The position numbers and the translations under genes are program-made. From contig JACMMB010000344.1 in the NCBI GenBank assembly GCA_014379305.1, forward strand, positions 1 to 8,637: a DNA stretch of 8,637 nt. The letters run 5' to 3'. This document shows, one piece after another, positions 1 through 5,823 of the stretch; the stretch's first letter is position 1, and each line of letters begins with the position of its first letter. The notes beneath the pieces were generated by a model that saw only the letters and a list, made by a program, of their open reading frames with translations, was not told the DNA's origin and did no database searches. The DNA is from Akkermansiaceae bacterium. Lineage in GTDB: Bacteria > Verrucomicrobiota > Verrucomicrobiia > Verrucomicrobiales > Akkermansiaceae.

Positions 1-47
1 AGGGTGGTGATCGCGAGGACGAATGCGAGTCGGAAAAAATGAATCAT
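1..47 (-). CDS. 5' end of an unidentified gene with a signal-peptide-like start (partial)
   Basis: Only the first 15 codons lie in the window, reading MIHFFRLAFVLAITT. A basic residue followed by a run of hydrophobic residues is what an export signal or first membrane helix looks like. ATG at 47 is the only ATG, GTG or TTG start in this frame after an in-frame TGA stop upstream. It lies 146 nt downstream of nuoK on the same strand, behind a possible terminator, so it probably starts its own transcript. The arginine inside the hydrophobic stretch and the long gap argue against nuoL, the usual next gene, but 15 residues cannot exclude it. Function unknown. Confidence 0.45.
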   Translation of the reverse strand, partial: MIHFFRLAFVLAITT

Positions 48-52
48 GCTGC

Positions 53-81
53 GTAGTAGTTGATCCGGAAATGAAAGGCAA
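53..81 (-). promoter_or_regulatory. possible sigma70-type promoter for the partial gene at 1-47
   Basis: On the minus strand TTGCCT (81-76) and TACTAC (58-53) are separated by 17 nt. They match 4 of 6 and 3 of 6 consensus bases. The -10 box ends 5 nt before the ATG at 47, so a transcript from here would have almost no leader. Weak on its own; it is listed because two other genes in the window show the same geometry. Confidence 0.25.
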
Positions 82-147
82 GATTGTTGAGCGAGGCGGG
101 AAGATCGCCATTTTCACATCCGCCGTAGTATGGAATGAATTTTTCCG

Positions 148-190
148 AAACAATCCGCCAAGGCAACCGCTGTGGCAGGCGGGTTGGCGG
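148..190 (-). terminator. possible intrinsic terminator after nuoK
   Basis: On the minus strand CCGCCAA (190-184) pairs perfectly with TTGGCGG (161-155). An inner CCGC/GCGG stem (182-179 with 170-167) closes an 8-nt loop. ATTGTTT follows, a mediocre U-tract. It starts 4 nt after the nuoK stop codon, the expected place for the end of the nuo transcript. The interior loop and interrupted T-run make it weaker than the terminator at 7157-7190. Confidence 0.45.
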
Positions 191-193
191 GGC

Positions 194-514
194 TCAGCCT
201 TTGAGGGAAACGAGCTCGTCGGTGTGGATGGTCTGGCGGGCGCGGTAGAGGGCGACGATGATGGCGAGGCCGACGGCGACTTCCGCGGCGGCCACGGTGA
301 TAACGAAGAAGACGAGCATCTGGCCATTGTAATCGGGGAGGCCATTCGGGGTGACGTTGAAGCGGGAGAAGGTGACGAGGGTGAGATTGGCGGCGCTGAG
401 CATGAGCTCAAGGCACATGAAGATGATGATGATGTTGCGACGGAGGACGACGCCGGCGAGGCCAATGGAGAAGAGTAGGCCGGAGACGAGCAGGTAGTCG
501 TTGAGTGAGGTCAT
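194..514 (-). CDS. nuoK: NADH-quinone oxidoreductase subunit K
   Basis: NuoK is a small antiporter-like (Mrp-type) membrane subunit of complex I and takes part in proton translocation. The 106-residue length fits the family (about 100). Three hydrophobic segments are visible (roughly 7-23, 28-48 and 65-89). The two membrane glutamates essential in E. coli NuoK (Glu36 and Glu72) appear here as E36 in the MCLELMLSAANL stretch and E78 in AAAEVAVGLA. The gene follows nuoJ by 21 nt in the normal J-K order. No Shine-Dalgarno sequence precedes the ATG; the leader is pyrimidine-rich and ends CTTCCC. It is the last Nuo gene of this cluster: nuoL does not clearly follow. Confidence 0.97.
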   Translation of the reverse strand: MTSLNDYLLVSGLLFSIGLAGVVLRRNIIIIFMCLELMLSAANLTLVTFSRFNVTPNGLPDYNGQMLVFFVITVAAAEVAVGLAIIVALYRARQTIHTDELVSLKG

Positions 515-535
515 GGGAAGAATGGAGCGGAAAGC

Positions 536-1102
536 TCAGGAGGTCTGGCGATTGGAGAGGACGACGACGCCGACGGTGGCGACGAGCAGGAGCACGCCGA
601 GAATCTGGAGCGGCAGGTTGTATTGGGTGAAGAGGGTGTGGCCGATGAGGTGGACGTCGGGCAGTTTTCCGGCAGTGAGCGCTTCGGCGATTTTGCTGCC
701 CGGCGGATAGTCGGAGGCTGCGGCGGCGAGGGTGGCCGGATCGAGCGGCGGTGCGGTTTGATTGGGGAGTTTGTTGGAAAGGACGCCGACCAGCTGGATG
801 AAAAAGATGCCGACGAGGACGAGTCCGGCGGCCAGGGGAGCAAAACTGTTGGCGCGTTTTTCCTCATCCTTGAGATCGAGGAGCATGATGATGAAGAGGA
901 ACAGGACCATGATCGCACCGGAATAAACGAGGATCTGGATGACGCCGACGAAGAAGGCGGAAAGGCCGATGAAGAGGGCGGCGAGGCCGACAAAACAAGT
1001 GACCATGGCGAGGGCGCTGGAAACCGGATTGCGGAAGGCGATGACGGCACATGCGCCGATGAGCATGATGGTGGAGAAGAGCCAGAATAGGTAGGAGGGC
1101 AT
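536..1102 (-). CDS. nuoJ: NADH-quinone oxidoreductase subunit J
   Basis: NuoJ is a membrane-arm subunit of complex I lying between the quinone module and the antiporter-like subunits. The 188 residues match the family (about 165-200). About five hydrophobic helices are visible, including the diagnostic segment at 54-75 (VIQILVYSGAIMVLFLF) with the conserved tyrosine at 60 and the pi-bulge-type glycine and alanine after it. A polar stretch at about 108-150 separates the last two helices. It lies 17 nt after the small unknown gene at 1120-1446 rather than directly after nuoI. Its leader contains three tandem copies of a 7-bp repeat and ends CTCCC before the ATG, with no Shine-Dalgarno site. Confidence 0.96.
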   Translation of the reverse strand: MPSYLFWLFSTIMLIGACAVIAFRNPVSSALAMVTCFVGLAALFIGLSAFFVGVIQILVYSGAIMVLFLFIIMLLDLKDEEKRANSFAPLAAGLVLVGIFFIQLVGVLSNKLPNQTAPPLDPATLAAAASDYPPGSKIAEALTAGKLPDVHLIGHTLFTQYNLPLQILGVLLLVATVGVVVLSNRQTS

Positions 1103-1116
1103 GGGAGAGTGGGAAG

Positions 1117-1137
1117 TGATCAGTGATCAGTGATCAG
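1117..1137. repeat. heptanucleotide tandem repeat, three copies of TGATCAG
   Basis: Three perfect copies of TGATCAG lie at 1117-1123, 1124-1130 and 1131-1137. Each contains the palindrome TGATCA. The array covers the stop codon and last codons of the gene at 1120-1446 and most of the 17-nt leader before nuoJ. Heptanucleotide arrays of this kind are known as short tandemly repeated repetitive sequences in cyanobacteria; calling this one related is inference. Confidence 0.85.
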
Positions 1138-1446
1138 GGAAGACGGTGGAGAGTGGGAAGACGGTGAGGGGTGGGAAGACGGTGGAGAATTGGAGAGGGC
1201 GCGGAGTTTTTGGAGGTTGAGGGAGCCGCCGCCGCGGAGGTAAAAGCGGGTGATGTTTTCGCGGATTTCGCGGTAGAGGCCGGGGTCGGTTGAGGCGAGG
1301 TCCACGGGGGCGTCGGCTTCGGCGAAGGCAACAGTGGCCGCGACGTCGCTCCAGCGTTTGTCGAGGATTGCCTGGGCAAGCAAGTCCGGGTCCGCAAGGC
1401 AGGACCGTGCTACGAGCTCCTCGTTTCTTGAAAAGTTGGAGGTCAT
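1120..1446 (-). CDS. small unknown protein coupled to a nucleotidyltransferase, inside the nuo cluster
   Basis: I do not recognise this 108-residue soluble protein. Residues 1-85 look like an ordinary folded, largely helical domain, with acidic stretches and a basic end (RENITRFYLRGGGSLNLQKL). Residues about 87-104 are low complexity: three six-residue units (SPPSSH, PSPSSH, SPPSSL) encoded by an 18-bp tandem repeat. The ATG overlaps the upstream stop as ATGA, which predicts translational coupling with the nucleotidyltransferase before it. Small partners beside such enzymes are often antitoxins or toxins, but there is no HEPN-type RxxxxxH motif and no DNA-binding helix I can name, so that role is only a possibility. 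The repeat-coded tail may be a recent extension of an originally shorter protein. Confidence 0.7.
   Translation of the reverse strand: MTSNFSRNEELVARSCLADPDLLAQAILDKRWSDVAATVAFAEADAPVDLASTDPGLYREIRENITRFYLRGGGSLNLQKLRALSNSPPSSHPSPSSHSPPSSLITDH
1137..1190. repeat. 18-bp tandem repeat, three copies
   Basis: Three 18-bp units lie at 1137-1154 (gggaagacggtggagagt), 1155-1172 and 1173-1190, with only a few substitutions between them. A further partial match, ggagagtgggaag, lies at 1104-1116 beyond the heptamer array. The period is a multiple of three, so copy-number change would keep the small gene in frame. Confidence 0.9.
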
Positions 1447-1997
1447 TTCAGGATTTCAAGATAGATAAGGTTTTCCGTGGCGGCTTCGCGGGGGCTTGGC
1501 GGAAGTGTCTGGATGACTTTTTCGATGGCGGATTTTTCCGGTCTATAGGCTTGCATCAGGAATTGGATGTCCTGGATGTCCTTGAGATTCGCACGCGTCA
1601 GCTTGGAGGCGATGATGTTTTCGTATGGCGGGCGGGTGACATGGAGGCGGCCCATGCGCTTGACGGGAATGCTGGTGAAATCTCCGGTCTGCACGATGCC
1701 GGGTTCGACGATTTGAAGATAGGGGGTGTCGGGTTCGCGTTCGGATTTCGGATCGAAGAGGAGGCCGGATTTGATGACGGCGTGCTTGAGTTCGAGTTCG
1801 TCGAAACTGCTGTTGGGGTTCCAGACGTCGAGGTCGATGGAGGTTCTTCCTTCCATGCCGCCGAAGATGCAGGCGGCGGAACCGATGAGGCAGATTTCCA
1901 CCGGGTCGCCGACCTTGCCGAGGGCGATGGCGATTTCCTCTAGAACCCGCAGCCAGCGGTCCCGATCGTAGAAAATGGTGAAATTCTCAGCGACCAT
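1443..1997 (-). CDS. nucleotidyltransferase-fold protein (DUF6036/AbiEii-like)
   Basis: This 184-residue protein carries the nucleotidyltransferase signature: a glycine-serine turn (LIGSAACIFGG, G39-S40) followed after about 15 residues by an aspartate pair, D55 and D57, in the stretch TSIDLDVWNP. Further on, YENIIASKL and NLKDIQDIQFLM (about 125-148) match the pattern around the lysine and aspartates typical of DUF6036 and AbiEii-type proteins. Relatives include type IV toxin-antitoxin toxins and stand-alone enzymes that add nucleotides to RNA or protein; the substrate here cannot be read from sequence. No third catalytic aspartate is obvious. It starts 6 nt after the nuoI stop and overlaps the next gene by ATGA, so it is expressed within the complex I operon. 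The family assignment is from memory of motifs. Confidence 0.75.
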   Translation of the reverse strand: MVAENFTIFYDRDRWLRVLEEIAIALGKVGDPVEICLIGSAACIFGGMEGRTSIDLDVWNPNSSFDELELKHAVIKSGLLFDPKSEREPDTPYLQIVEPGIVQTGDFTSIPVKRMGRLHVTRPPYENIIASKLTRANLKDIQDIQFLMQAYRPEKSAIEKVIQTLPPSPREAATENLIYLEILK

Positions 1998-2003
1998 CGT
2001 TAC

Positions 2004-2570
2004 TTATTTCAGTTCGTTCCATTTGTTGACGAGACCGATGCGGACGCCACCGATTTCGTAGAGTTTCTTTTTATCGTGGACCATGTCGGCGCGGGTGAGG
2101 CCGGTGATGGCGTAATCCTTGCGAAGGTAGATGGCCTGCTCGGGGCAGACTTCCTCGCACATGCCGCAGTAGATGCAGCGGATCATATCGATATCGAAGG
2201 CGAGGGGGCGTTTTTCGACTTTTGCCCAGCGGTCGTCCGAGGGGATTTCCGCAGGGATGATTTTTATGGCCTTGGGCGGGCAGATGAACTCGCAGAGCTG
2301 GCAGGAAACGCAACGCTCGCGACCCTGCTCATCGGTGACGAGGGCGGGAGCGCCGCGGTAATATTCGGGCATGTGGTCGTCCCACTTGGTTTCGGGGTAC
2401 TGCATGGTGACGCCGAGACCGGTGGAGTTTAGACCTTTGGCACCGATGGATTTTCCCCGCAGGGAGGTGACCGCGTGGGAAAGGGTGAGGAAGAAGCCTT
2501 TGATCAGGGCGCCGAAGTAGATTTTTTCTCCGGCATCGAGTTTCGGGCGGGTGAGCTTGATGGTGGACAT
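2004..2570 (-). CDS. nuoI: NADH-quinone oxidoreductase subunit I (2x[4Fe-4S])
   Basis: NuoI carries iron-sulfur clusters N6a and N6b, which pass electrons from NuoG towards N2 and quinone in the peripheral arm of complex I. Both ferredoxin motifs are intact: C87-x2-C90-x2-C93-x3-C97P and C132-x2-C135-x2-C138-x3-C142P. Residues about 16-36 form the amphipathic segment that docks the protein on the membrane arm. The 188-residue length is normal. It follows nuoH by 55 nt, the widest gap in the cluster, with no Shine-Dalgarno site before the ATG at 2570. Downstream, instead of nuoJ, comes the nucleotidyltransferase pair. Confidence 0.98.
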   Translation of the reverse strand: MSTIKLTRPKLDAGEKIYFGALIKGFFLTLSHAVTSLRGKSIGAKGLNSTGLGVTMQYPETKWDDHMPEYYRGAPALVTDEQGRERCVSCQLCEFICPPKAIKIIPAEIPSDDRWAKVEKRPLAFDIDMIRCIYCGMCEEVCPEQAIYLRKDYAITGLTRADMVHDKKKLYEIGGVRIGLVNKWNELK

Positions 2571-2625
2571 GTGCTTGGACTTTCGGATGTGGCGGATGAA
2601 CTATCGGGGCGCCGGTTTTTTTGAA

Positions 2626-3882
2626 TCAGGCGCGGAGGACTTTAGCGGGTGGCTCGGAGATTTTCGCCACCCAGATGACGGCGGCGGTGACGATGGCGAG
2701 CAGGATGAGGCCGACGATCAGGATGGCGGCGGTGAGCTCCGGCGCGGCGATGATGAGGGCGGCAAGGAAGACATTGATAAGGGCGGCCTCGAAAAAGATC
2801 ACCCAGCCGAGTTTCATGAGCTGATCGTAACGGAAGCGGGGGACGGTCCAGCGGACCAGGATGAAGAAGAGGATGAAGGCGAGAAGCTTGGTGAGGAAGA
2901 TGCCGAGGTGGATGAAGCCGCCGAATTTGAAATCGCCGATGGCGAAGTTCGAGATGTATTGATCGAGGCCGAAGCCTGCCGACCAGCCACCGAGGAAAAG
3001 GGTGATGATGAGGGCGGAGCCGATCACCATGGCGGCGTATTCGCCCATGAAGAACATGGCGAATTTCATGGAGGAATATTCGGTGTGATAACCGCCGACG
3101 AGTTCGGTCTCGCACTCGGGTAGATCGAAGGGCATGCGGTTGGTTTCGGCGAAGATCGAGATGGTGAAGATGAGGAAGGCGATGAAAGCGGGAATCAGGA
3201 AGAGAGCCGTCTGGAGGCTGGGCAGGGCGAGTGATCCGTTTTTCCAGAAAGGCAGAAGCAGCCAGCCGTTTTCCGCCTGTTGCCTGACGATGTTGTTGAG
3301 GTTGAGATCGCCGAAGTAGAGGAGCACCGGGATGACCGAGAGGCCGAGGCAGATTTCATAGGAAATCATCTGGGCGGTGGAACGGACGCCGCCGATGAAC
3401 GGGAATTTGGAATTTGAGGACCAGCCGGCAAGGGTGATGCCGTACACGGTGAGGGATGAGATCGCGAAAATGAAGAGCGGGCCGATATCGATGTCGGCGA
3501 TCACGAGTTTCTCAGTGCGACCGAAGAGGGTGATCTCAGGACCAAACGGAATGACGCAGACGGTGATGAGTGCGGGGACGACGGTGAGTGCGGGGGCGAG
3601 CCAGTAGAAAGTTTTGCGGACATGCGCCGGGGTGAAATCCTCCTTGAGGAAGAGTTTCAGGCCGTCGGCGATGGGTTGGATGAGGCCCCAGAGGTGGAAG
3701 TCCTTCTTGAATCCGAGGAGCGTGAGCGGGATTCCGACGCGGTTCGGACCGACGCGGTCTTGGATAATGGCGGAGAAGCGCCGCTCGAAATAGACCGAAA
3801 GCGGCACCAGCGGGAGAACCACCAGAAAAGTGAAGGCGATGATCTTGGTGATGATGATCGCGAGGTCTATTAAAACAGGCAT
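2626..3882 (-). CDS. nuoH: NADH-quinone oxidoreductase subunit H
   Basis: NuoH forms much of the quinone-binding chamber and joins the peripheral arm to the proton-pumping membrane arm. Family blocks are clear: ERRFSAIIQDRVGPNRVG (33-50), WSSNSKFPFIGGVRSTAQ (154-171), the acidic loop beginning AETNRMPFDLPE at 245 and ending in the FFMGEY region near 282, and RWTVPRFRYDQLMKLGW (344-360). At 418 residues it is longer than E. coli NuoH (325). Part of the excess is a further hydrophobic helix at about 383-405 after the usual last one, ending in a short basic tail. It lies 20 nt after nuoG. The leader TCTTCCCTCC directly before the ATG is pyrimidine-rich, with no Shine-Dalgarno site. Confidence 0.98.
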   Translation of the reverse strand: MPVLIDLAIIITKIIAFTFLVVLPLVPLSVYFERRFSAIIQDRVGPNRVGIPLTLLGFKKDFHLWGLIQPIADGLKLFLKEDFTPAHVRKTFYWLAPALTVVPALITVCVIPFGPEITLFGRTEKLVIADIDIGPLFIFAISSLTVYGITLAGWSSNSKFPFIGGVRSTAQMISYEICLGLSVIPVLLYFGDLNLNNIVRQQAENGWLLLPFWKNGSLALPSLQTALFLIPAFIAFLIFTISIFAETNRMPFDLPECETELVGGYHTEYSSMKFAMFFMGEYAAMVIGSALIITLFLGGWSAGFGLDQYISNFAIGDFKFGGFIHLGIFLTKLLAFILFFILVRWTVPRFRYDQLMKLGWVIFFEAALINVFLAALIIAAPELTAAILIVGLILLAIVTAAVIWVAKISEPPAKVLRA

Positions 3883-3902
3883 GGAGGGAAGATGGCTATG
3901 GT

Positions 3903-5660
3903 TTATCCGTTGATCACTCCTGAGGCAATGCGGGCGCGTTCGTTTTCCAAGAGCGGTATTTTATATGCGGTTTCGGCGATGACGGTGCCTTGATGGCCGA
4001 TTTTCGAAAGGGTGAGATTGGCGAAAGCCGGGATGGTTGCGGAGATGTGTTTGAAGACGTCCTCGATGAGGAAAATTTTAGCGGTGTCACCCGAAATAGC
4101 GGAGATGAGGTCGCGGATGATTTCCCAGTCGTCCTTGGCATTGAGCGGTGGCTCGACGGCGCGGTTCAGGCGTTGGAGGCGGCCGGAGAGGTTGACCATC
4201 GAACCGCGTTTCTCGGCAAAGGCAGCACCGGGGAGAACCAGATGGGCGTGGTTTGCGGTGGGGTTGGCGAGGAGGTGTGTCTGGAGGAGAAAATCGAGAT
4301 TTGAGAGTTCGCCGTGGGTGAAGCCGGCATCGGTGATGAGGTCTTCACCAAAGACGAGGAGGGCTTTGATCTGGTTGTTTTGAATGGCAGATCGGATCGT
4401 GCCGAGGGAAGCGTAAGGATCGGTGGTGTCGAGGATCAGCTGCGCGCCAGTGGTGTTGGGATTGCGGTCGGCGGCGATGAGGAGTTGGTCCGGGTCCGCG
4501 AGACGCGGAACGAGTGAGAGGTGCGGCACGGAAAGGGTTTGCCGGAGGGTTTTGAGGAGGATGAGTTCCTCATTGGTCATGCGCGCCGAGCCGATGATGG
4601 CGATTTGAGCGGGCATGAATTTTCGGAGTTGATCGGCAGCGTGTTGGTAGGCGGTTTGCCAAGTGATGGAAGTGTGCTTGCCGTTGGATAGAGTGAGTGG
4701 TTCCGTGAGGCGGGAATCGCTGTCGATGTAGTGAAAGTTCAAACGGTGGGAATCAGGCATCCAGGTGGAGTTCACCGCGTTGTTTTGGCGGGGAGTGATG
4801 CGGTGGATGGTGTTGCCGCGAGTGTGGACGATGATGTTGGTGCCGGTGCCGCAATTGACATCAATGGAAGGCGTTTCCTTCAGAAACCACACCCGCATCT
4901 GAAAACGGAAGTCGTTCGAAGTAAGCGCTCCCACGGGGCAGATGTCCGCGGTGTTGAGAGAGTAGTTGGAATCCAGAAGGCGGCCGGGGTGGACCGAGAG
5001 AGTGGTGTGGGTGCCGCGCTGGGTGAAGCCGAGGACGGGATCAGACGCCACTTCGTCCATAAAGCGGATGCAGCGGGAGCACATGATGCAGCGCTCGTCA
5101 TCAAGGCGGATACGGGGACCGATATCGACGTTCTTCGGCTTTTTGACTTTCATGTCTACGAAGCGGGAAACGCCGCGACCATAGCCGACGGATTGCTCCT
5201 GGAGGCGGCATTCGCCCGCCTGGTCACAGATCGGGCAGTCCAAGGGATGATTGATGAGGAGAAATTCCATCACGCCTTCGCGGCATTTCTCGACCAGTTC
5301 GCCAGTGGTGCGGATGCCCATGTTTTCGGCGACGGTGTTGGCGCAGGAAATGGCGGGGCGGGGCATCCAGCCGATGGGTTCGTAGCCGCTTTCATCGCGG
5401 CTGGGTTCCTGGCCGGGGGCGGGGCGGGGGGGCATGCCCATCTGGACAAGGCACATCCGGCAGTTTCCGGGAACAGTGAGCTTCGGGTGATAGCAGTAGT
5501 AAGGAACGTCGACTTTGACCTGGCGGCAGGCCTCGATCATGCGGGTGCCTTTGGGGAACTGATACCACGAGCCATCGATCTGGACGTTCACCAAGCCTTT
5601 TTCGGCGGCGATGTCTTTGGGTAGTTTGAGTTCCGCTGTGGCCGATGGAGTGTCGCTCAT
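3903..5660 (-). CDS. nuoG: NADH-quinone oxidoreductase subunit G (iron-sulfur subunit)
   Basis: NuoG is the large iron-sulfur subunit of the NADH-oxidising arm of complex I. Ligands for three clusters are visible: [2Fe-2S] N1b by C56, C67, C70 and C106; [4Fe-4S] N5 by H138, C142, C145 and C151; [4Fe-4S] N4 by C191, C194, C197 and C241. The extra cluster N7 found in some bacteria appears absent, since only C270 remains in the VNCGTGTN stretch. Residues about 260-545 are a shortened, molybdopterin-oxidoreductase-like region ending in the typical LPGAAFAEKRGSMVNLSGR block. At 585 residues it is far shorter than E. coli NuoG (about 900) and closer to the compact versions. It is the first gene of the cluster; nuoE and nuoF do not precede it. 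Confidence 0.97.
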   Translation of the reverse strand: MSDTPSATAELKLPKDIAAEKGLVNVQIDGSWYQFPKGTRMIEACRQVKVDVPYYCYHPKLTVPGNCRMCLVQMGMPPRPAPGQEPSRDESGYEPIGWMPRPAISCANTVAENMGIRTTGELVEKCREGVMEFLLINHPLDCPICDQAGECRLQEQSVGYGRGVSRFVDMKVKKPKNVDIGPRIRLDDERCIMCSRCIRFMDEVASDPVLGFTQRGTHTTLSVHPGRLLDSNYSLNTADICPVGALTSNDFRFQMRVWFLKETPSIDVNCGTGTNIIVHTRGNTIHRITPRQNNAVNSTWMPDSHRLNFHYIDSDSRLTEPLTLSNGKHTSITWQTAYQHAADQLRKFMPAQIAIIGSARMTNEELILLKTLRQTLSVPHLSLVPRLADPDQLLIAADRNPNTTGAQLILDTTDPYASLGTIRSAIQNNQIKALLVFGEDLITDAGFTHGELSNLDFLLQTHLLANPTANHAHLVLPGAAFAEKRGSMVNLSGRLQRLNRAVEPPLNAKDDWEIIRDLISAISGDTAKIFLIEDVFKHISATIPAFANLTLSKIGHQGTVIAETAYKIPLLENERARIASGVING

Positions 5661-5705
5661 GACTGGAAAATTAAGGCAGATGAAGTGGCTGAAAGGCCTG
5701 TGGGA

Positions 5706-5734
5706 AATATGTCCGTCCCAAGGCGGGGCGGCAA
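5706..5734 (-). promoter_or_regulatory. probable nuoG operon promoter
   Basis: On the minus strand TTGCCG (5734-5729) and CATATT (5711-5706) are separated by exactly 17 nt, each matching 4 of 6 consensus bases. Transcription would start near 5699 and leave a leader of about 39 nt before nuoG. The CRP/FNR-like palindrome lies just upstream, centred about 51 nt before that predicted start. Confidence 0.4.
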
Positions 5735-5741
5735 GTGTGGT

Positions 5742-5759
5742 TTGTGAAATTTTTCACAA
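5742..5759. promoter_or_regulatory. CRP/FNR-type palindromic operator between nuoG and tlyA
   Basis: TTGTGAAATTTTTCACAA is a perfect inverted repeat with 8-bp arms and a 2-nt centre. It contains TGTGA (5743-5747), six spacer bases and TCACA (5754-5758), the exact half-sites and spacing of the E. coli CRP consensus. It sits in the 163-bp divergent intergenic region, so it could act on the nuo operon, on tlyA, or on both. Which CRP/FNR-family protein would bind is unknown. Confidence 0.55.
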
Positions 5760-5787
5760 GCATCGCAAGGAGGGTTTCCGGCACCTC

Positions 5788-5817
5788 TTGAAATGGACCG
5801 GGGACTGTGTTTAGAAC
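5788..5817 (+). promoter_or_regulatory. possible tlyA promoter giving a leaderless transcript
   Basis: TTGAAA (5788-5793), an 18-nt spacer and TAGAAC (5812-5817) match 4 of 6 and 4 of 6 consensus bases. Only 6 nt separate the -10 box from the GTG start at 5824, so the predicted first transcribed base is the start codon itself. An in-frame TAG at 5812-5814 rules out a start further upstream. Confidence 0.35.
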
Positions 5818-5823
5818 TGTTCC

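Noticed and set aside
1..47. The partial gene read as nuoL
   Set aside because: The position after nuoK fits, but the 146-nt gap, possible terminator and short signal-like N-terminus do not. Left as unidentified because 15 residues are too few to settle it.
23..478. Acidic plus-strand open frame opposite nuoK
   Set aside because: Same antisense artefact: the Asp/Glu runs are the complement of NuoK's Ile/Leu/Val codons, and NuoK has both key membrane glutamates.
1117..1190. Repeat arrays considered as a CRISPR
   Set aside because: The units are 7 and 18 bp, directly adjacent with no spacers, and lie within a coding frame.
1120..1446. Small protein considered as a HEPN partner of the nucleotidyltransferase (MNT-HEPN system)
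   Set aside because: No R-x4-6-H motif and not the helical pattern of HEPN proteins, so the classical MNT-HEPN assignment is not supported.
2551..3123. Plus-strand open frame rich in Asp, Glu and Gly opposite nuoH and the nuoH-nuoI junction
   Set aside because: The acidic composition is what the reverse complement of hydrophobic membrane codons produces. NuoH is certain on the other strand.
4731..5624. Long plus-strand open frame (297 codons) antisense to nuoG
   Set aside because: It is a mirror of nuoG's GC-rich codon pattern. Its product is low-complexity Gly/Ala/Asp/Val without motifs, while the opposite strand encodes an unmistakable NuoG with all cluster ligands.
5702..5720. Inverted repeat TGGGA...TCCCA around the proposed nuoG -10 box
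   Set aside because: The arms are only 5 bp with a wide spacer, which is common by chance in GC-rich DNA.
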